A stretch of DNA of 64,000 nt from Thalassovita sp. (GTDB taxonomy: Bacteria; Pseudomonadota; Alphaproteobacteria; Rhodobacterales; Rhodobacteraceae), in NCBI RefSeq assembly GCF_963691685.1, contig NZ_OY829290.1, positions 2,852,001 to 2,916,000 on the forward strand, written 5' to 3'. Shown one piece after another: positions 50,337 through 59,235 of this stretch. Each line of letters opens with the position of its first letter. The first letter of the stretch is position 1. The translations under genes and the position numbers were made by a program. The notes beneath the pieces were generated by a model that saw nothing but the letters and a program-made list of their open reading frames with translations, made no database searches and was not told the origin of the DNA.

Positions 50337-50993
50337 ATGAACGAGGCCTGCCCCCCTCAGACCTACCATGGCCCCGATGCCTATGCGCTGGCCGATTGGC
50401 GGCGCCGGATCAATGACCTATATGCTGCGGTGCGCGCCACCCGGGACGCCCGTGCCGGCTGGGCGCTCTGGCATGAAACCCGCAGCCATATGTTCCAATG
50501 TCACCCGATGTCGCCGCTGCCCAAACAGGCGCGGTCCGGCCATTATGACATCCCGGTCTTCCCCTATGATCCCAGCCTGCGGTTTGAGGTGTCTCTGGAT
50601 CCCGTGACGGGTGCTGCGCCGCTGCAGTTTGATCTGGGCGCGGATGGCCTGATGCAGGCCCGCCCGGTGGCACGAACCCGTGGCCTGCAGCGCCCTGGGG
50701 CTGAGCTGACACTCTATTGGATCGAAGGCTACGGTGGCGGGCTGTTCCTGCCGTTTCGCGACGCAACCAACGGGCATGGCAGCTATGGCGGCGGGCGGTA
50801 TCTGATCGATGCGATCAAAGGCGCAGATCTGGGGCTCAACCGTGATGGCAGGCTGATCTGCGACTTCAACTTTACCTACACGCCGTCGTGTGCCTTTGGC
50901 GATGGCTATGTCTGCCCGCTGTCTCCTGCTGAAAACACCCTGCCCCAACCGGTGCGCGCAGGCGAACGGTTTGAGGCAGCAGCAGCCCCTTAA
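50337..50993 (+). CDS. DUF1684 family protein
   Basis: A 218-residue soluble protein. Diagnostic segments are IPVFPYDPSLRFEV, YGGGLFLPFRDATNGHGSYGGGRYL and FNFTYTPSCAFGD with CPLSPAENTLP. The start at 50337 has CGGAGG 7 bases upstream, and the longer frame is non-coding. It converges with the PaaI-type thioesterase: the two stops share TTAA. The 218-base gap before it is AT-richer and shows no gene. Confidence 0.88.
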   Translation: MNEACPPQTYHGPDAYALADWRRRINDLYAAVRATRDARAGWALWHETRSHMFQCHPMSPLPKQARSGHYDIPVFPYDPSLRFEVSLDPVTGAAPLQFDLGADGLMQARPVARTRGLQRPGAELTLYWIEGYGGGLFLPFRDATNGHGSYGGGRYLIDAIKGADLGLNRDGRLICDFNFTYTPSCAFGDGYVCPLSPAENTLPQPVRAGERFEAAAAP

Positions 50994-51391
50994 CCAGTGA
51001 CCAGCACCGTGCCCTGGGCAATCGCGCAGAGCTTCTCTTCCCCGTCTTTCAGCGCGTAGACTTTGCAGGAACAAACCGCCTGCCGTTTGCCATGGCTTTC
51101 CACCTCGGCCCGGGCGATCAGGCGTTCCCCAATGGCGGGGCGGGAATAGTTGATCTTCATCTCCAGCGTCAGCACCTGGCCCAGAACAGAGGCCCCGGCA
51201 TAGGTAAGCGCATTGTCCGCCAGGTAGCTGACCGCACCTCCATGCACAAAGCCATGCTGCTGCTTCAGCTCATCGCGCACCGGCAGGTGCAGTTCGGCAA
51301 AGCCCTGTTCGAATTTCTCCAGCTCCGCACCCAGCAGCACGCTGAACGGCTGTTTCTGCAGAATGCCGCGGCCAAATTCCAGAATATCCAT
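50990..51391 (-). CDS. PaaI-family hotdog thioesterase
   Basis: A 133-residue hotdog-fold protein with QQHGFVHGGAVSYLADNALTYAG, where the HGG turn and following Asp are the catalytic features of PaaI-type acyl-CoA thioesterases. Length is normal. The substrate is likely an aromatic or short acyl-CoA. It is preceded by the pntB terminator at 51476-51507, so it should have its own promoter. Confidence 0.9.
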   Translation of the reverse strand: MDILEFGRGILQKQPFSVLLGAELEKFEQGFAELHLPVRDELKQQHGFVHGGAVSYLADNALTYAGASVLGQVLTLEMKINYSRPAIGERLIARAEVESHGKRQAVCSCKVYALKDGEEKLCAIAQGTVLVTG

Positions 51392-51475
51392 GTCCGATCT
51401 CCTCTGCCGCCAGAGGAGAGGTTTTGCGCAGGACTGTCAAAGGCGACCACGGGTCAACAGGGCCCCCTAAGGCGC

Positions 51476-51507
51476 AAAGAAAAAGCCCCGCCAGATTGGC
51501 GGGGCTT
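51476..51507 (-). terminator. Intrinsic terminator after pntAB
   Basis: On the minus strand AAGCCCCGCC and GGCGGGGCTT form a stem of about 10 bp, followed by TTTTTCTTT. It lies 25 bases after the pntB stop. Confidence 0.92.
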
Positions 51508-51531
51508 CCAATTCTCAACGCATGAGCGGTA

Positions 51532-52965
51532 TCAGCTGATGCGGGTCAGCAGGTCATCCAGCGACTTCTTGGCGTCACCGTAGAACATGCGGGTGTTCTC
51601 TTTGTAGAACAGCGGGTTTTCGATACCGGAATAACCGGTGCCCTGACCGCGTTTCGAGACAAACACCTGCTTGGCTTTCCAGCATTCCAGAACCGGCATC
51701 CCAGCGATGGGGCTGTTCGGATCTTCCTGCGCGGCCGGGTTCACGATGTCATTCGAACCGATCACGATGGCCACATCGGTTTCGGGGAAGTCATCGTTGA
51801 TCTCATCCATTTCCAGCACGATGTCATAAGGCACTTTCGCCTCAGCCAGAAGCACGTTCATATGCCCCGGCAGACGACCGGCCACAGGGTGGATTGCGAA
51901 ACGCACGTTCTTGCCCTTGGCGCGCAGGCGACGGGTCAGTTCCGCCACGTTCTGCTGCGCCTGTGCCACCGCCATGCCGTAACCCGGGATGATCACGATG
52001 CTATCTGCCTCTTCCAATGCGGTCGAAACACCGTCAGCGTCGATGGCGATCTGTTCGCCTTCCACTTCCATCGCCGGACCCGCTGCGCCGCCGAAGCCGC
52101 CCAGAATAACCGAGATGAACGAACGGTTCATCGCCTTACACATGATGTAGCTGAGGATTGCACCGGAGGAACCAACGAGGGCACCCACCACGATCAACAG
52201 GTCGTTGCCCAGCGAGAAACCAATCGCCGCAGCCGCCCAGCCCGAGTAGCTGTTCAGCATCGACACAACCACCGGCATGTCGGCGCCGCCGATGCCCATG
52301 ATCAGGTGATAGCCGATGAACAGCGACGCGATGGTCATGATGATCAGCGGCAGCAGGCCACCAGTGTTGCAGTACCAGATCAGCGCCACCAGCGACAGGA
52401 TCGCCGCCGCCGCGTTCAGCACATGGCCGCCGGGCAGCTTGGTTGCTGCCGAGGTCACTTTGCCCGCCAGCTTGCCATAGGCCACCACCGAACCTGTGAA
52501 GGTCACTGCACCGATGAAGATACCCAGGAACAGCTCAACCCGCAGGATGCCGATCTCAACAGCGTCCTTCTTGGCCAAAAGCTTGGCAAAGCCTTCCAGC
52601 GCTTTTTTCTCATCCGCGCCCATCGCCAGCACACGGCCCAGTTCGATGTGGGCGATGAAGCCCACAAAGACAGCGGCCAAACCCACCAGCGAGTGCATCG
52701 CAGCCACCAGTTCCGGCATCTGGGTCATCTGCACCCGGTTGGCCAGCTGGTAGCCGATGATACCGCCCGCCGGGATCAGCAGGATGGAGACCCACCACAG
52801 ACCAGCACCGGGGCCGATCAGGGTTGCAAATACCGCCAGCCCCATGCCGACGATGCCGTACCAAACGGCGCGTTTGGCGCTTTCCTGACCGGACAGGCCG
52901 CCCAGCGACAGGATGAAGAGAACAGCCGCAACAACGTAGGCGGCAGTCGTGAAACCAAAGTCCAT
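51532..52965 (-). CDS. pntB: NAD(P) transhydrogenase subunit beta
   Basis: A 477-residue subunit of the proton-translocating transhydrogenase. The N-terminal two-thirds form about nine membrane helices with the proton-path HSLVGLAAVFVG histidine. The C-terminal dIII domain binds NADP(H) through SIVIIPGYGMAVAQAQ and the KRGQGTGYSGIENPLF end. It follows pntA after 13 bases. Confidence 0.98.
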   Translation of the reverse strand: MDFGFTTAAYVVAAVLFILSLGGLSGQESAKRAVWYGIVGMGLAVFATLIGPGAGLWWVSILLIPAGGIIGYQLANRVQMTQMPELVAAMHSLVGLAAVFVGFIAHIELGRVLAMGADEKKALEGFAKLLAKKDAVEIGILRVELFLGIFIGAVTFTGSVVAYGKLAGKVTSAATKLPGGHVLNAAAAILSLVALIWYCNTGGLLPLIIMTIASLFIGYHLIMGIGGADMPVVVSMLNSYSGWAAAAIGFSLGNDLLIVVGALVGSSGAILSYIMCKAMNRSFISVILGGFGGAAGPAMEVEGEQIAIDADGVSTALEEADSIVIIPGYGMAVAQAQQNVAELTRRLRAKGKNVRFAIHPVAGRLPGHMNVLLAEAKVPYDIVLEMDEINDDFPETDVAIVIGSNDIVNPAAQEDPNSPIAGMPVLECWKAKQVFVSKRGQGTGYSGIENPLFYKENTRMFYGDAKKSLDDLLTRIS

Positions 52966-52978
52966 AAGTCCTTACTCC

Positions 52979-54550
52979 TTAGGATTTCTGGAACATGGCG
53001 AGCATGCGCCGTGTCACGAGGAAGCCGCCAAAGATGTTGATCCCGGTCATGAAGACCGACAGCGCGGCAAGGAGGATCACCAGGAAGGAGCCCGAGCCGA
53101 TCTGCATCAGCGCGCCCAGAATGATGATCGAGGAGATCGCGTTGGTCACCGCCATCAGCGGGGTGTGCAGCGAGTGCGCAACGTTCCAGATTACCTGGAA
53201 GCCGACAAACACCGCCAGAACAAACACGATGAAGTGCTGCATGAAGCTGGCCGGGGCCACCAGACCAACGCCCAACAGCAGAACCGCGCCAACGGTCAGC
53301 AGGGTCACCTGGTTCTTGGTCTGCTTCTTGAACTCAGCCACTTCCTGTGCCCGGATCTCTTCCGGGGTCAGTTCCTTGACCTCTTGTTTCGGCTGGGCCG
53401 CAATTGCCTGCACTTTCGGCGGCGGCGGCGGGAAGGTGATCTCACCCTGATGGGTCACGGTCGCGCCGCGGATCACGTCATCTTCCATGTCGTGGTTGAT
53501 CTGGCCGTCCTTTTCAGGGGTCAGGTCAGCCATCATGTGACGGATGTTGGTGGCATAAAGGCTGGAGGCCTGCGCCGCCATCCGCGACGGGAAGTCGGTG
53601 TAACCGATGATGGTCACGCCATTTTCGGTCACGATCTTCTCGTCTGCGACGGTCAGCTTACAGTTGCCGCCCTTTTCCGCCGCAAGGTCCACGATGACCG
53701 AACCCGGTTTCATCGCCTCGACCATGTCTTTGGTCCACAGCTCAGGCGCTTCGCGGTTCGGGATCAGCGCGGTGGTGATCACGATGTCCACTTCGGGGGC
53801 CAGTTCGCGGAACTTGGCCAGCTGCGCTTCGCGGAACTCATCGGACTGAACCGAGGCATAGCCACCGGTCGCGGCGCCATCGGTGCCCTCTTCTTCGAAG
53901 TCCAGATAGACGAACTCAGCGCCCATGGACTCAACCTGCTCAGCCACTTCGGGACGCACGTCGAACGCCAGGGTGATCGCACCCAGCGAGGTGGAGGTGC
54001 CGATCGCGGCCAGACCGGCCACACCCGCGCCCACAACCAGCACTTTGGCTGGCGGCACTTTACCCGCAGCGGTCACCTGACCGGTGAAGAAACGGCCAAA
54101 GTTGTTGCCCGCCTCGATCACCGCGCGGTAGCCGGCGATATTGGCCATGGAGGACAGCGCATCCATTTTCTGGGCGCGGCTGATCCGTGGCACCATTTCC
54201 ATGGCGATCACATTGGCGCCTTTGGATTTGGCCAGTTCCATGCCCTCTTCGTTCCCACCGGGGTTGAAGAAGGAGATCAGCGTCTTTTCTTTGTTCAGAC
54301 GCTTCAGCTCGGTTTCATTGGGCTGACGGACCTTGGCAATGATGTCGGCGCCTTTCCACAAAGCGGCAGCGGTTTTGACGATCTCAACACCGGCCTCCTC
54401 ATAGGTGGCATCCGAGAAGCCCGCGGCCAGACCGGCCCCGCTCTCGATGGCACATTCATAGCCGAGTTTCTGTAGCTGACGCGCCGAGTCCGGCGTCATC
54501 GCGACACGGTTTTCGCCGTCAAAGATTTCCTTTGGCGTTCCGATTTTCAA
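52979..54550 (-). CDS. pntA: NAD(P) transhydrogenase subunit alpha
   Basis: A 523-residue subunit with the NAD(H)-binding dI domain (VLVVGAGVAGLAAIGTSTSLGA near 170-190, QVTAAGKVPPAKV before it) and C-terminal membrane helices (about 410-510), so alpha1 and alpha2 are fused in one chain as in E. coli. The start is a TTG at 54550 (MKIGTPKEIFDG) with AAGGGGG about 9 bases upstream; no in-frame ATG fits. The upstream region has a hairpin and a 17-base palindrome. Confidence 0.96.
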   Translation of the reverse strand: MKIGTPKEIFDGENRVAMTPDSARQLQKLGYECAIESGAGLAAGFSDATYEEAGVEIVKTAAALWKGADIIAKVRQPNETELKRLNKEKTLISFFNPGGNEEGMELAKSKGANVIAMEMVPRISRAQKMDALSSMANIAGYRAVIEAGNNFGRFFTGQVTAAGKVPPAKVLVVGAGVAGLAAIGTSTSLGAITLAFDVRPEVAEQVESMGAEFVYLDFEEEGTDGAATGGYASVQSDEFREAQLAKFRELAPEVDIVITTALIPNREAPELWTKDMVEAMKPGSVIVDLAAEKGGNCKLTVADEKIVTENGVTIIGYTDFPSRMAAQASSLYATNIRHMMADLTPEKDGQINHDMEDDVIRGATVTHQGEITFPPPPPKVQAIAAQPKQEVKELTPEEIRAQEVAEFKKQTKNQVTLLTVGAVLLLGVGLVAPASFMQHFIVFVLAVFVGFQVIWNVAHSLHTPLMAVTNAISSIIILGALMQIGSGSFLVILLAALSVFMTGINIFGGFLVTRRMLAMFQKS

Positions 54551-54583
54551 CTGTCACGTCCCCCTTCAGAACTGTGTTCGTTG

Positions 54584-54635
54584 CTTCGTTTAGAACGAAG
54601 ATGTTAACTCATTCGGGCGCGCAATAATATTGCGC
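54584..54635. promoter_or_regulatory. Hairpin and 17-base palindrome upstream of pntA
   Basis: Two structures lie in the 148-base gap before pntA: the perfect inverted repeat CTTCGTT-TAG-AACGAAG (54584-54600), which would be near the mRNA 5' end, and the palindrome GCGCAATA-A-TATTGCGC (54619-54635), 69 bases before the TTG start. The latter looks like an operator for a dimeric regulator, while the former could affect mRNA stability or translation. Confidence 0.5.
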
Positions 54636-54698
54636 AGAACTACGCACCCTTGTGATACCTATTTCGCACCCATGTCAAACCTAACGTAAAGCCAAGGC

Positions 54699-55148
54699 TT
54701 AGACCCAACGCCGCGTCTTTTGACAATAGCGCGCAAAATCTAAGCGAAATTTCTTTCGCAGGGCGTTTTCTTCTGGGATGACAAAACGTTTCTCGATGAA
54801 CCAAAGAAAAATAGGCACCAATGGCAAGGACAAAATTGTATCGAAACACAAAATCACCCCGGCCAGGATCAGCACATAGCCAAGATAAATAGGGTTTCGG
54901 GACCATTTAAAGACGCCGCCCGTGACCAGCCGCGCGGCCTCCTCTCGGGGGTGAAACGTGGTCTGCATCCGCCGCATTTGACTGACCGCCATCGCGATCA
55001 GGATCACCCCACCGCCCAAGAAAACGGCACTGAGGAGGTCAATTATTGGGCTCTTCAGGCTGAGGCCCGCCGGCACCACCTGCGGCAGGGCTAAGGCCAG
55101 CAAAACAGTCAGCAAAAGCCACACCGGAGGGATATCAAATGTCTTCAT
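54699..55148 (-). CDS. Isoprenylcysteine carboxyl methyltransferase-like membrane protein
   Basis: A 149-residue membrane protein of the ICMT/PEMT-like family with three to four helices. The SAM-binding region at the C-terminus reads FKWSRNPIYLGYVLILAG and then EKRFVIPEENALRKKF, the pattern of small bacterial methyltransferases of this family. The start at 55148 has AGGAG 8 bases upstream. The substrate is unknown. It ends 149 bases before the pntA start. Confidence 0.88.
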   Translation of the reverse strand: MKTFDIPPVWLLLTVLLALALPQVVPAGLSLKSPIIDLLSAVFLGGGVILIAMAVSQMRRMQTTFHPREEAARLVTGGVFKWSRNPIYLGYVLILAGVILCFDTILSLPLVPIFLWFIEKRFVIPEENALRKKFRLDFARYCQKTRRWV

Positions 55149-55371
55149 TTTGCTCTCCTGACACCAATGGTCCCCCGCGCCGCACCCATGCCGATCGTGG
55201 GCGTTCATCCCGGGCGGTCTGATCTCACTGACAGGCCCAGACCCGGCCGTTATCGGCGGGACGGCCGGAGCCATCCCGCCTGCGGGGTCAAACTGCCCGC
55301 CCGGAACCAAGACCGACAAGGGCTTTTATGCGGGGAAGCCGCGGCCTTGTGTCCCGAAGGAGCCTCGGAGT

Positions 55372-55414
55372 GACAATTTGGACCTGTCCCCATCCCGGGA
55401 TCGGCCAAATTGTC
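55372..55414. repeat. 10-bp perfect inverted repeat with nested palindrome
   Basis: GACAATTTGG (55372-55381) and CCAAATTGTC (55405-55414) are perfect inverted repeats 23 bases apart. The spacer contains a second palindrome, ATCCCGGGAT. They lie in the gene-free 299-base stretch 55149-55447 between the ICMT-like and MBL genes. No T-run follows on either strand, so this is not a typical terminator. The rest of the gap is GC-rich with no feature seen. Confidence 0.7.
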
Positions 55415-55447
55415 CAATAGAATCGACTGCTTGGTTGGCAGTGATGC

Positions 55448-56404
55448 TTATTCCCATTCCATTTCTTCAAAGACACGACCGGCGTTTTTCGTCGCCAGCT
55501 CCTCAAAGGTGTCCAGATTCGCCCAAGCGCTTTGATCCACATAGTAGGCGCCCGCCAGATCACCGCCCTCATCGATATGCGCCCCCACCTTGGCGCGCAG
55601 ATCGCTCAGATAGTCGTAGGTGTAGCGGCGCACCTGCGCCAGATTGGTCGGGTGACCATGACCGGGGATCACATAGGTGGGCGCCAAAGGCTCCATCTCG
55701 GCCTCCCATGTTTCCAGCCAGCAGGAGGTGCAGATGCCCTCAAAGATCGGCAGCATCCGCTCATGAAACGCGATATCGCCCGCGATCAGCATGCCCCAAT
55801 CCGGCAGCCAGACCTGCGTGTCGCCCGGATCATGGGCCGGCCCCATATGCATCACCTCAATCTGCACCCCGCCGAGGGTCAGGCTGTAGCTGTCGTCAAA
55901 GCTGAGGTTCGGCGTCACCGTTCGGGTGCCTTCGGCCTTATCGCGGTTGTAGCGCTCCATCCCCTGCAGGATGAAATCCGCTTCTGAGGTGAAGGCCTCG
56001 ATCGCATCCACATGGGCCAGAATATCGACGCCCAGATCCATCCAATAGGCGTTGCCCAGCATCGCATGGCCCTGGCCGTTTTCATTGACCACCAGAACCA
56101 CCGGCTGATCGGTGACCGCCTTGATCTCCTCATGCAGGGCGGCGGCCAGCCGGACCGAGGCGCCACCGTTCACCACAACAACGCCTTCCTCGGTCACGAT
56201 GAAGGACAGGTTGTTGTTGTGGCCTGAGTTCTCATAGGTCGGCGGTGCGGTGGCCCCGATGGCCGAAAACACATGCGGGATCACCTCAACCGGTTTGGAA
56301 TACAGTTCCGACCCCGGATATTGATCCGCAATGTCTTCGCTGGCCAAAGCAACAGATGCAGTGGCAGCGGCAATAACGCCCAGTAGCGGTGCATTCAGTT
56401 TCAT
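55448..56404 (-). CDS. Exported MBL-fold protein with degenerate first metal motif
   Basis: A 318-residue metallo-beta-lactamase-fold protein with a signal peptide (MKLNAPLLGVIAAATASVALA). The usual HxHxDH motif is replaced by N107-E-N109-G-Q111-G-H113. The other metal positions remain: H191 (PAHDPGD), D210 (IAGD) and H249 (PGHGHP). Two cysteines (ICTSC) are near 225. It is periplasmic by signal. It could be a non-catalytic relative or use an altered metal site. It is divergent from the SDR gene. Confidence 0.82.
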   Translation of the reverse strand: MKLNAPLLGVIAAATASVALASEDIADQYPGSELYSKPVEVIPHVFSAIGATAPPTYENSGHNNNLSFIVTEEGVVVVNGGASVRLAAALHEEIKAVTDQPVVLVVNENGQGHAMLGNAYWMDLGVDILAHVDAIEAFTSEADFILQGMERYNRDKAEGTRTVTPNLSFDDSYSLTLGGVQIEVMHMGPAHDPGDTQVWLPDWGMLIAGDIAFHERMLPIFEGICTSCWLETWEAEMEPLAPTYVIPGHGHPTNLAQVRRYTYDYLSDLRAKVGAHIDEGGDLAGAYYVDQSAWANLDTFEELATKNAGRVFEEMEWE

Positions 56405-56567
56405 AGTGATCCTCCCGACCTCAAATCACGATCAAATTCACTCATGCGAATGTAATTGTAAAGACCGTAACACACACATGTGCAGAAATGACCCAGCGGA
56501 AGATCGCCTCTGACTTGCACCGGGGGCTGGCGTGGCTATCGTCATCCCCAACACGGGAGGACTGAAT

Positions 56568-57320
56568 ATGCATCTGAAGGGAAAACACGCGCTGGTCACT
56601 GGCGGCGGCACCGGAATTGGGCTGGGCATCGCAAAAGCCCTGGCGGCACAGGGCGCTGAGGTGACTATCACCGGTCGTCGCCTCGACGTGCTGGAGGCTG
56701 AGGCCGGCAATGGCCTGCACGCACTACAGATGGATGTGGCCGAGGAGGCATCGGTGGTTGACGGCGTTGCTGCAGCGGTGGCGGCGCGTGGCCCGATCCA
56801 GATCTGTGTGCCCAACGCAGGCATTGCCGAAGGCCGCGCCCTACATAAGACTGAAATGGAGTTCTGGCGCCAGATGATGGCGATCAACGTCGATGGCTGT
56901 TTCCTGACCATCCGCGAATGCCTGAAGTCGATGCATGGCACCGATTGGGGCCGGGTGATCGCGGTCAGTTCCATCGCGGGTCTGCGCGGGTTGAAAGGTG
57001 GCGCCTGCTACACTGCCACCAAACACGCCATGGTCGGCATGATCCGGGCACTGGCGGCAGATTACGCCGGCAAACCCTATACGTTCAACGCGCTCTGCCC
57101 GGCCTATGTGGACACAAACATCGTGCCGCAAAACGTTGAAAGCATCATGAAACGCACCGGCATGAGTGAAGAAGAGGCACTGCAGGTGATGGTCGGCGCC
57201 AACCCACATGGCCGCTTGATCACAGTGGAAGAGGTGGCCGAGGCCGCGATGTTCCTTTGCGGTGAACACTCCGGTTCCATGAACGGGCAGACCGTGCAGA
57301 TCTCTGGCGGCGAAATGTAA
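56568..57320 (+). CDS. Short-chain dehydrogenase/reductase
   Basis: A 250-residue NAD(P)-dependent SDR. The cofactor motif TGGGTGIG (about 12-19), NAG in VPNAGIA, the catalytic Ser in VSSIAG, and Tyr-x3-Lys in YTATKHA are complete. The end AMFLCGEHSGSMNGQTVQISGGEM is typical of 3-hydroxyacyl/3-hydroxybutyrate dehydrogenase-like members. The start at 56568 has GGGAGG 8 bases upstream. The substrate is not clear. Confidence 0.9.
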   Translation: MHLKGKHALVTGGGTGIGLGIAKALAAQGAEVTITGRRLDVLEAEAGNGLHALQMDVAEEASVVDGVAAAVAARGPIQICVPNAGIAEGRALHKTEMEFWRQMMAINVDGCFLTIRECLKSMHGTDWGRVIAVSSIAGLRGLKGGACYTATKHAMVGMIRALAADYAGKPYTFNALCPAYVDTNIVPQNVESIMKRTGMSEEEALQVMVGANPHGRLITVEEVAEAAMFLCGEHSGSMNGQTVQISGGEM

Positions 57321-57331
57321 GGGGGGCGGCG

Positions 57332-57706
57332 ATGACCCGGGATGAGTTCAATCAGTTCTGTGCCGGCCTCACTGCCACCAGCCATGTGGTGCAGTGGGGT
57401 GATTCCGACGTCTGGAAAGTGGCCGATAAGGTCTTTGCGATCTGTGGCTGGGCCGAGGGGCACGATGCCTTCACCTTCAAGGTGACCCAGCTGAGGTTTG
57501 AGGTTCTCTCAGACATGCCGGGCCTGCGTCCGGCCCCTTATCTGGCCTCACGCGGGATGAGCTGGATCCAGCAATATGAGGCCCCAGGCCTCAGTGATAG
57601 TGAATTAAAACAACATCTTATCGCGTCCTATGAATTGGTTGCCGAAGGCCTCTCCAAAAAGAAACGCCGCGCCTTGGGCATCCCGATCCCGGGCGAAGAC
57701 GGCTAA
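57332..57706 (+). CDS. MmcQ/YjbR family protein
   Basis: A 124-residue protein of the YjbR (CyaY-like fold) family: WGDSDVWKVADKVFAICGW, FKVTQLRFEVL, PAPYLASRGMSWI and a C-terminal helix SYELVAEGLSKKKRRALGI. The fold suggests nucleic-acid or protein binding, and the function is uncertain. It starts 11 bases after the SDR stop and shares its transcript. Confidence 0.9.
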   Translation: MTRDEFNQFCAGLTATSHVVQWGDSDVWKVADKVFAICGWAEGHDAFTFKVTQLRFEVLSDMPGLRPAPYLASRGMSWIQQYEAPGLSDSELKQHLIASYELVAEGLSKKKRRALGIPIPGEDG

Positions 57707-57721
57707 GACATTTCCAGCAAC

Positions 57722-57740
57722 ACATCACGAAACGTGATGT
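57722..57740. promoter_or_regulatory. 19-base palindrome upstream of kynU
   Basis: ACATCACG-AAA-CGTGATGT is a perfect inverted repeat with 8-base arms, 116 bases before the kynU ATG. It immediately follows the YjbR stop and is followed by AT-rich sequence. It could be an operator for the kyn genes. It has no T-run, so it is a poor terminator. Confidence 0.5.
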
Positions 57741-57855
57741 AAATTCGCACAAGAATTGTTGGTGCATCGCAAAAATCCTTCCGCTAAGCACAGGACAACA
57801 AGAGGCCAGCCTGGGCCAGCAGACGTGCCACACTACGTGCCAGCGGGAGGAAAAG

Positions 57856-59082
57856 ATGACCGATTTCAGCGCCACCAAAGAGATGTTCTATCTGCCAGAG
57901 GGCATGATCTATCTGGACGGCAACTCGCTCGGCCCGCTGCCCAAAGCGGCCCCTGCCAAGATGGCGGGCGTGATGCAGGACGAATGGGGCGAATATCTGA
58001 TCACGGGCTGGAACAAAGCCGGCTGGATGGCGCGCCCAACCGAAATCGGCAACCGGATCGCCCGTCTGATCGGCGCCGAAGAAAACCACGTGATGATTGG
58101 CGACACCCTGTCGATCAAGGTCTTCCAGGCCGTCGCCTCCGCAATGTCGCTGCAACACGCCAAAGGCGGTGCCGCCGCGGCGCGCAAGGTGATCCTCAGC
58201 GACAATGGCAACTTCCCCTCGGACCTCTATATGGCCGAAGGGCTGATCAAGACACTGGACCGCGATGGCACCCTGGGTCTGGAACTGCGTGTCGTCGACC
58301 CCGAAGCGGTGGCAGAAAACCTCACCGATGAGGTGGCGGTGATGATGATCACCGAGGTGGATTACCGCACCGGGCGCAAACACGACATGAAGGCGCTGAC
58401 CGAAAAGGCCCATGCCCATGGCATCGTCACCGTGTGGGATCTGGCCCATAGCGCCGGTGCACTGCCGGTGGATCTGGCGGGCTGTCAGGCGGATTTCGCG
58501 GTGGGCTGCACCTATAAATACCTCAACGGTGGCCCCGGCGCCCCGGCCTTCATCTATGTGAACCCGAAACACGCCGATGTGGCCGAGCCTGCGCTGTCGG
58601 GCTGGCTGGGCCATGATGCGCCTTTTGCCTTTGAACAAAGCTACCGCGCCGGTGCTGGCGTGGAACGTATGCGCGTCGGCACCCCGCCGGTTCTGGCCAA
58701 TGCGGCGCTGGCGGCGGCGCTGGATATCTGGGATCTGACCGATATGGAAACGATCCGCGCCCGCTCCAATGAGCTCTGCGATCTCTTCATCAAAGAGGTT
58801 GAAGCGCGCTGCCCCATGCTGGAGCTGGCCACCCCACGTGACGCCAGCGTGCGCGGCAGTCAGGTCTCCTTCCGCTTCAAAGAAGGCTACGCAGCCATGC
58901 AAGCCGTGATCGCCCGCGGCGTGATTGGTGACTTCCGCGCGCCGGACATCATGCGCTTTGGCTTCACCCCGCTTTATGTGGACGAACAGGACGTGATCAA
59001 AGCGGCCGAGATCATTGAGGACGTGATGGTTAACGATCTGTGGGATCAGCCGGAATACAAGGTGCGCAACCGCGTCACCTGA
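57856..59082 (+). CDS. kynU: Kynureninase
   Basis: A 408-residue PLP-dependent hydrolase cleaving L-kynurenine to anthranilate and alanine. The PLP lysine is in GCTYKYLNGGPGAPAF. Other marks are YLDGNSLGPLPKA near the N-terminus, WDLAHSAGALPVDL, and GWLGHDAPFAFEQSYRAG. The start has GGAGG 7 bases upstream. It is followed about 200 bases later by tryptophan dioxygenase on the same strand, so both ends of the kynurenine-to-anthranilate route are here. Confidence 0.96.
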   Translation: MTDFSATKEMFYLPEGMIYLDGNSLGPLPKAAPAKMAGVMQDEWGEYLITGWNKAGWMARPTEIGNRIARLIGAEENHVMIGDTLSIKVFQAVASAMSLQHAKGGAAAARKVILSDNGNFPSDLYMAEGLIKTLDRDGTLGLELRVVDPEAVAENLTDEVAVMMITEVDYRTGRKHDMKALTEKAHAHGIVTVWDLAHSAGALPVDLAGCQADFAVGCTYKYLNGGPGAPAFIYVNPKHADVAEPALSGWLGHDAPFAFEQSYRAGAGVERMRVGTPPVLANAALAAALDIWDLTDMETIRARSNELCDLFIKEVEARCPMLELATPRDASVRGSQVSFRFKEGYAAMQAVIARGVIGDFRAPDIMRFGFTPLYVDEQDVIKAAEIIEDVMVNDLWDQPEYKVRNRVT

Positions 59083-59119
59083 CCCCGGATGCCAGAACCC
59101 ACCCAGCATATCCCTTTGT

Positions 59120-59164
59120 GCCGCCCGTGTTTCTGGGCGGCCTTCTGGCGGGCCAAGGCCCGCC
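59120..59164. other. Two adjacent GC-rich hairpins between kynU and kynA
   Basis: GCCGCCC and GGGCGGC (59120-59141) flank an 8-base loop, and GGCGGGC and GCCCGCC (59147-59164) flank CAAG. There is no T-run. The pair lies about 40 bases after the kynU stop and may stabilise the kynU mRNA end or act with the adjacent repeat. Confidence 0.5.
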
Positions 59165-59212
59165 TCACCACTATTGCCACCTGACAGCCGGATAAATCGC
59201 GCCCCCGCAGCG

Positions 59213-59235
59213 CCTTCATCTTGCTATAAATACTC
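59213..59235 (-). repeat. Copy 3 (degenerate) of the 23-nt intergenic motif
   Basis: On the minus strand it reads GAGTATTTATAG followed by CAAGATGAAGG, sharing the GAGTATTT core and the TGAA end with the copies at 19322 and 25018, and flanked by the same kind of GGGGGAATT sequence as copy 2. It lies about 50 bases before the kynA start. Confidence 0.5.

Noticed and set aside
51862..54475. Long plus-strand frames opposite pntB and pntA
   Set aside because: They are His/Arg/Gln-rich shadow frames. The minus-strand genes are unambiguous.
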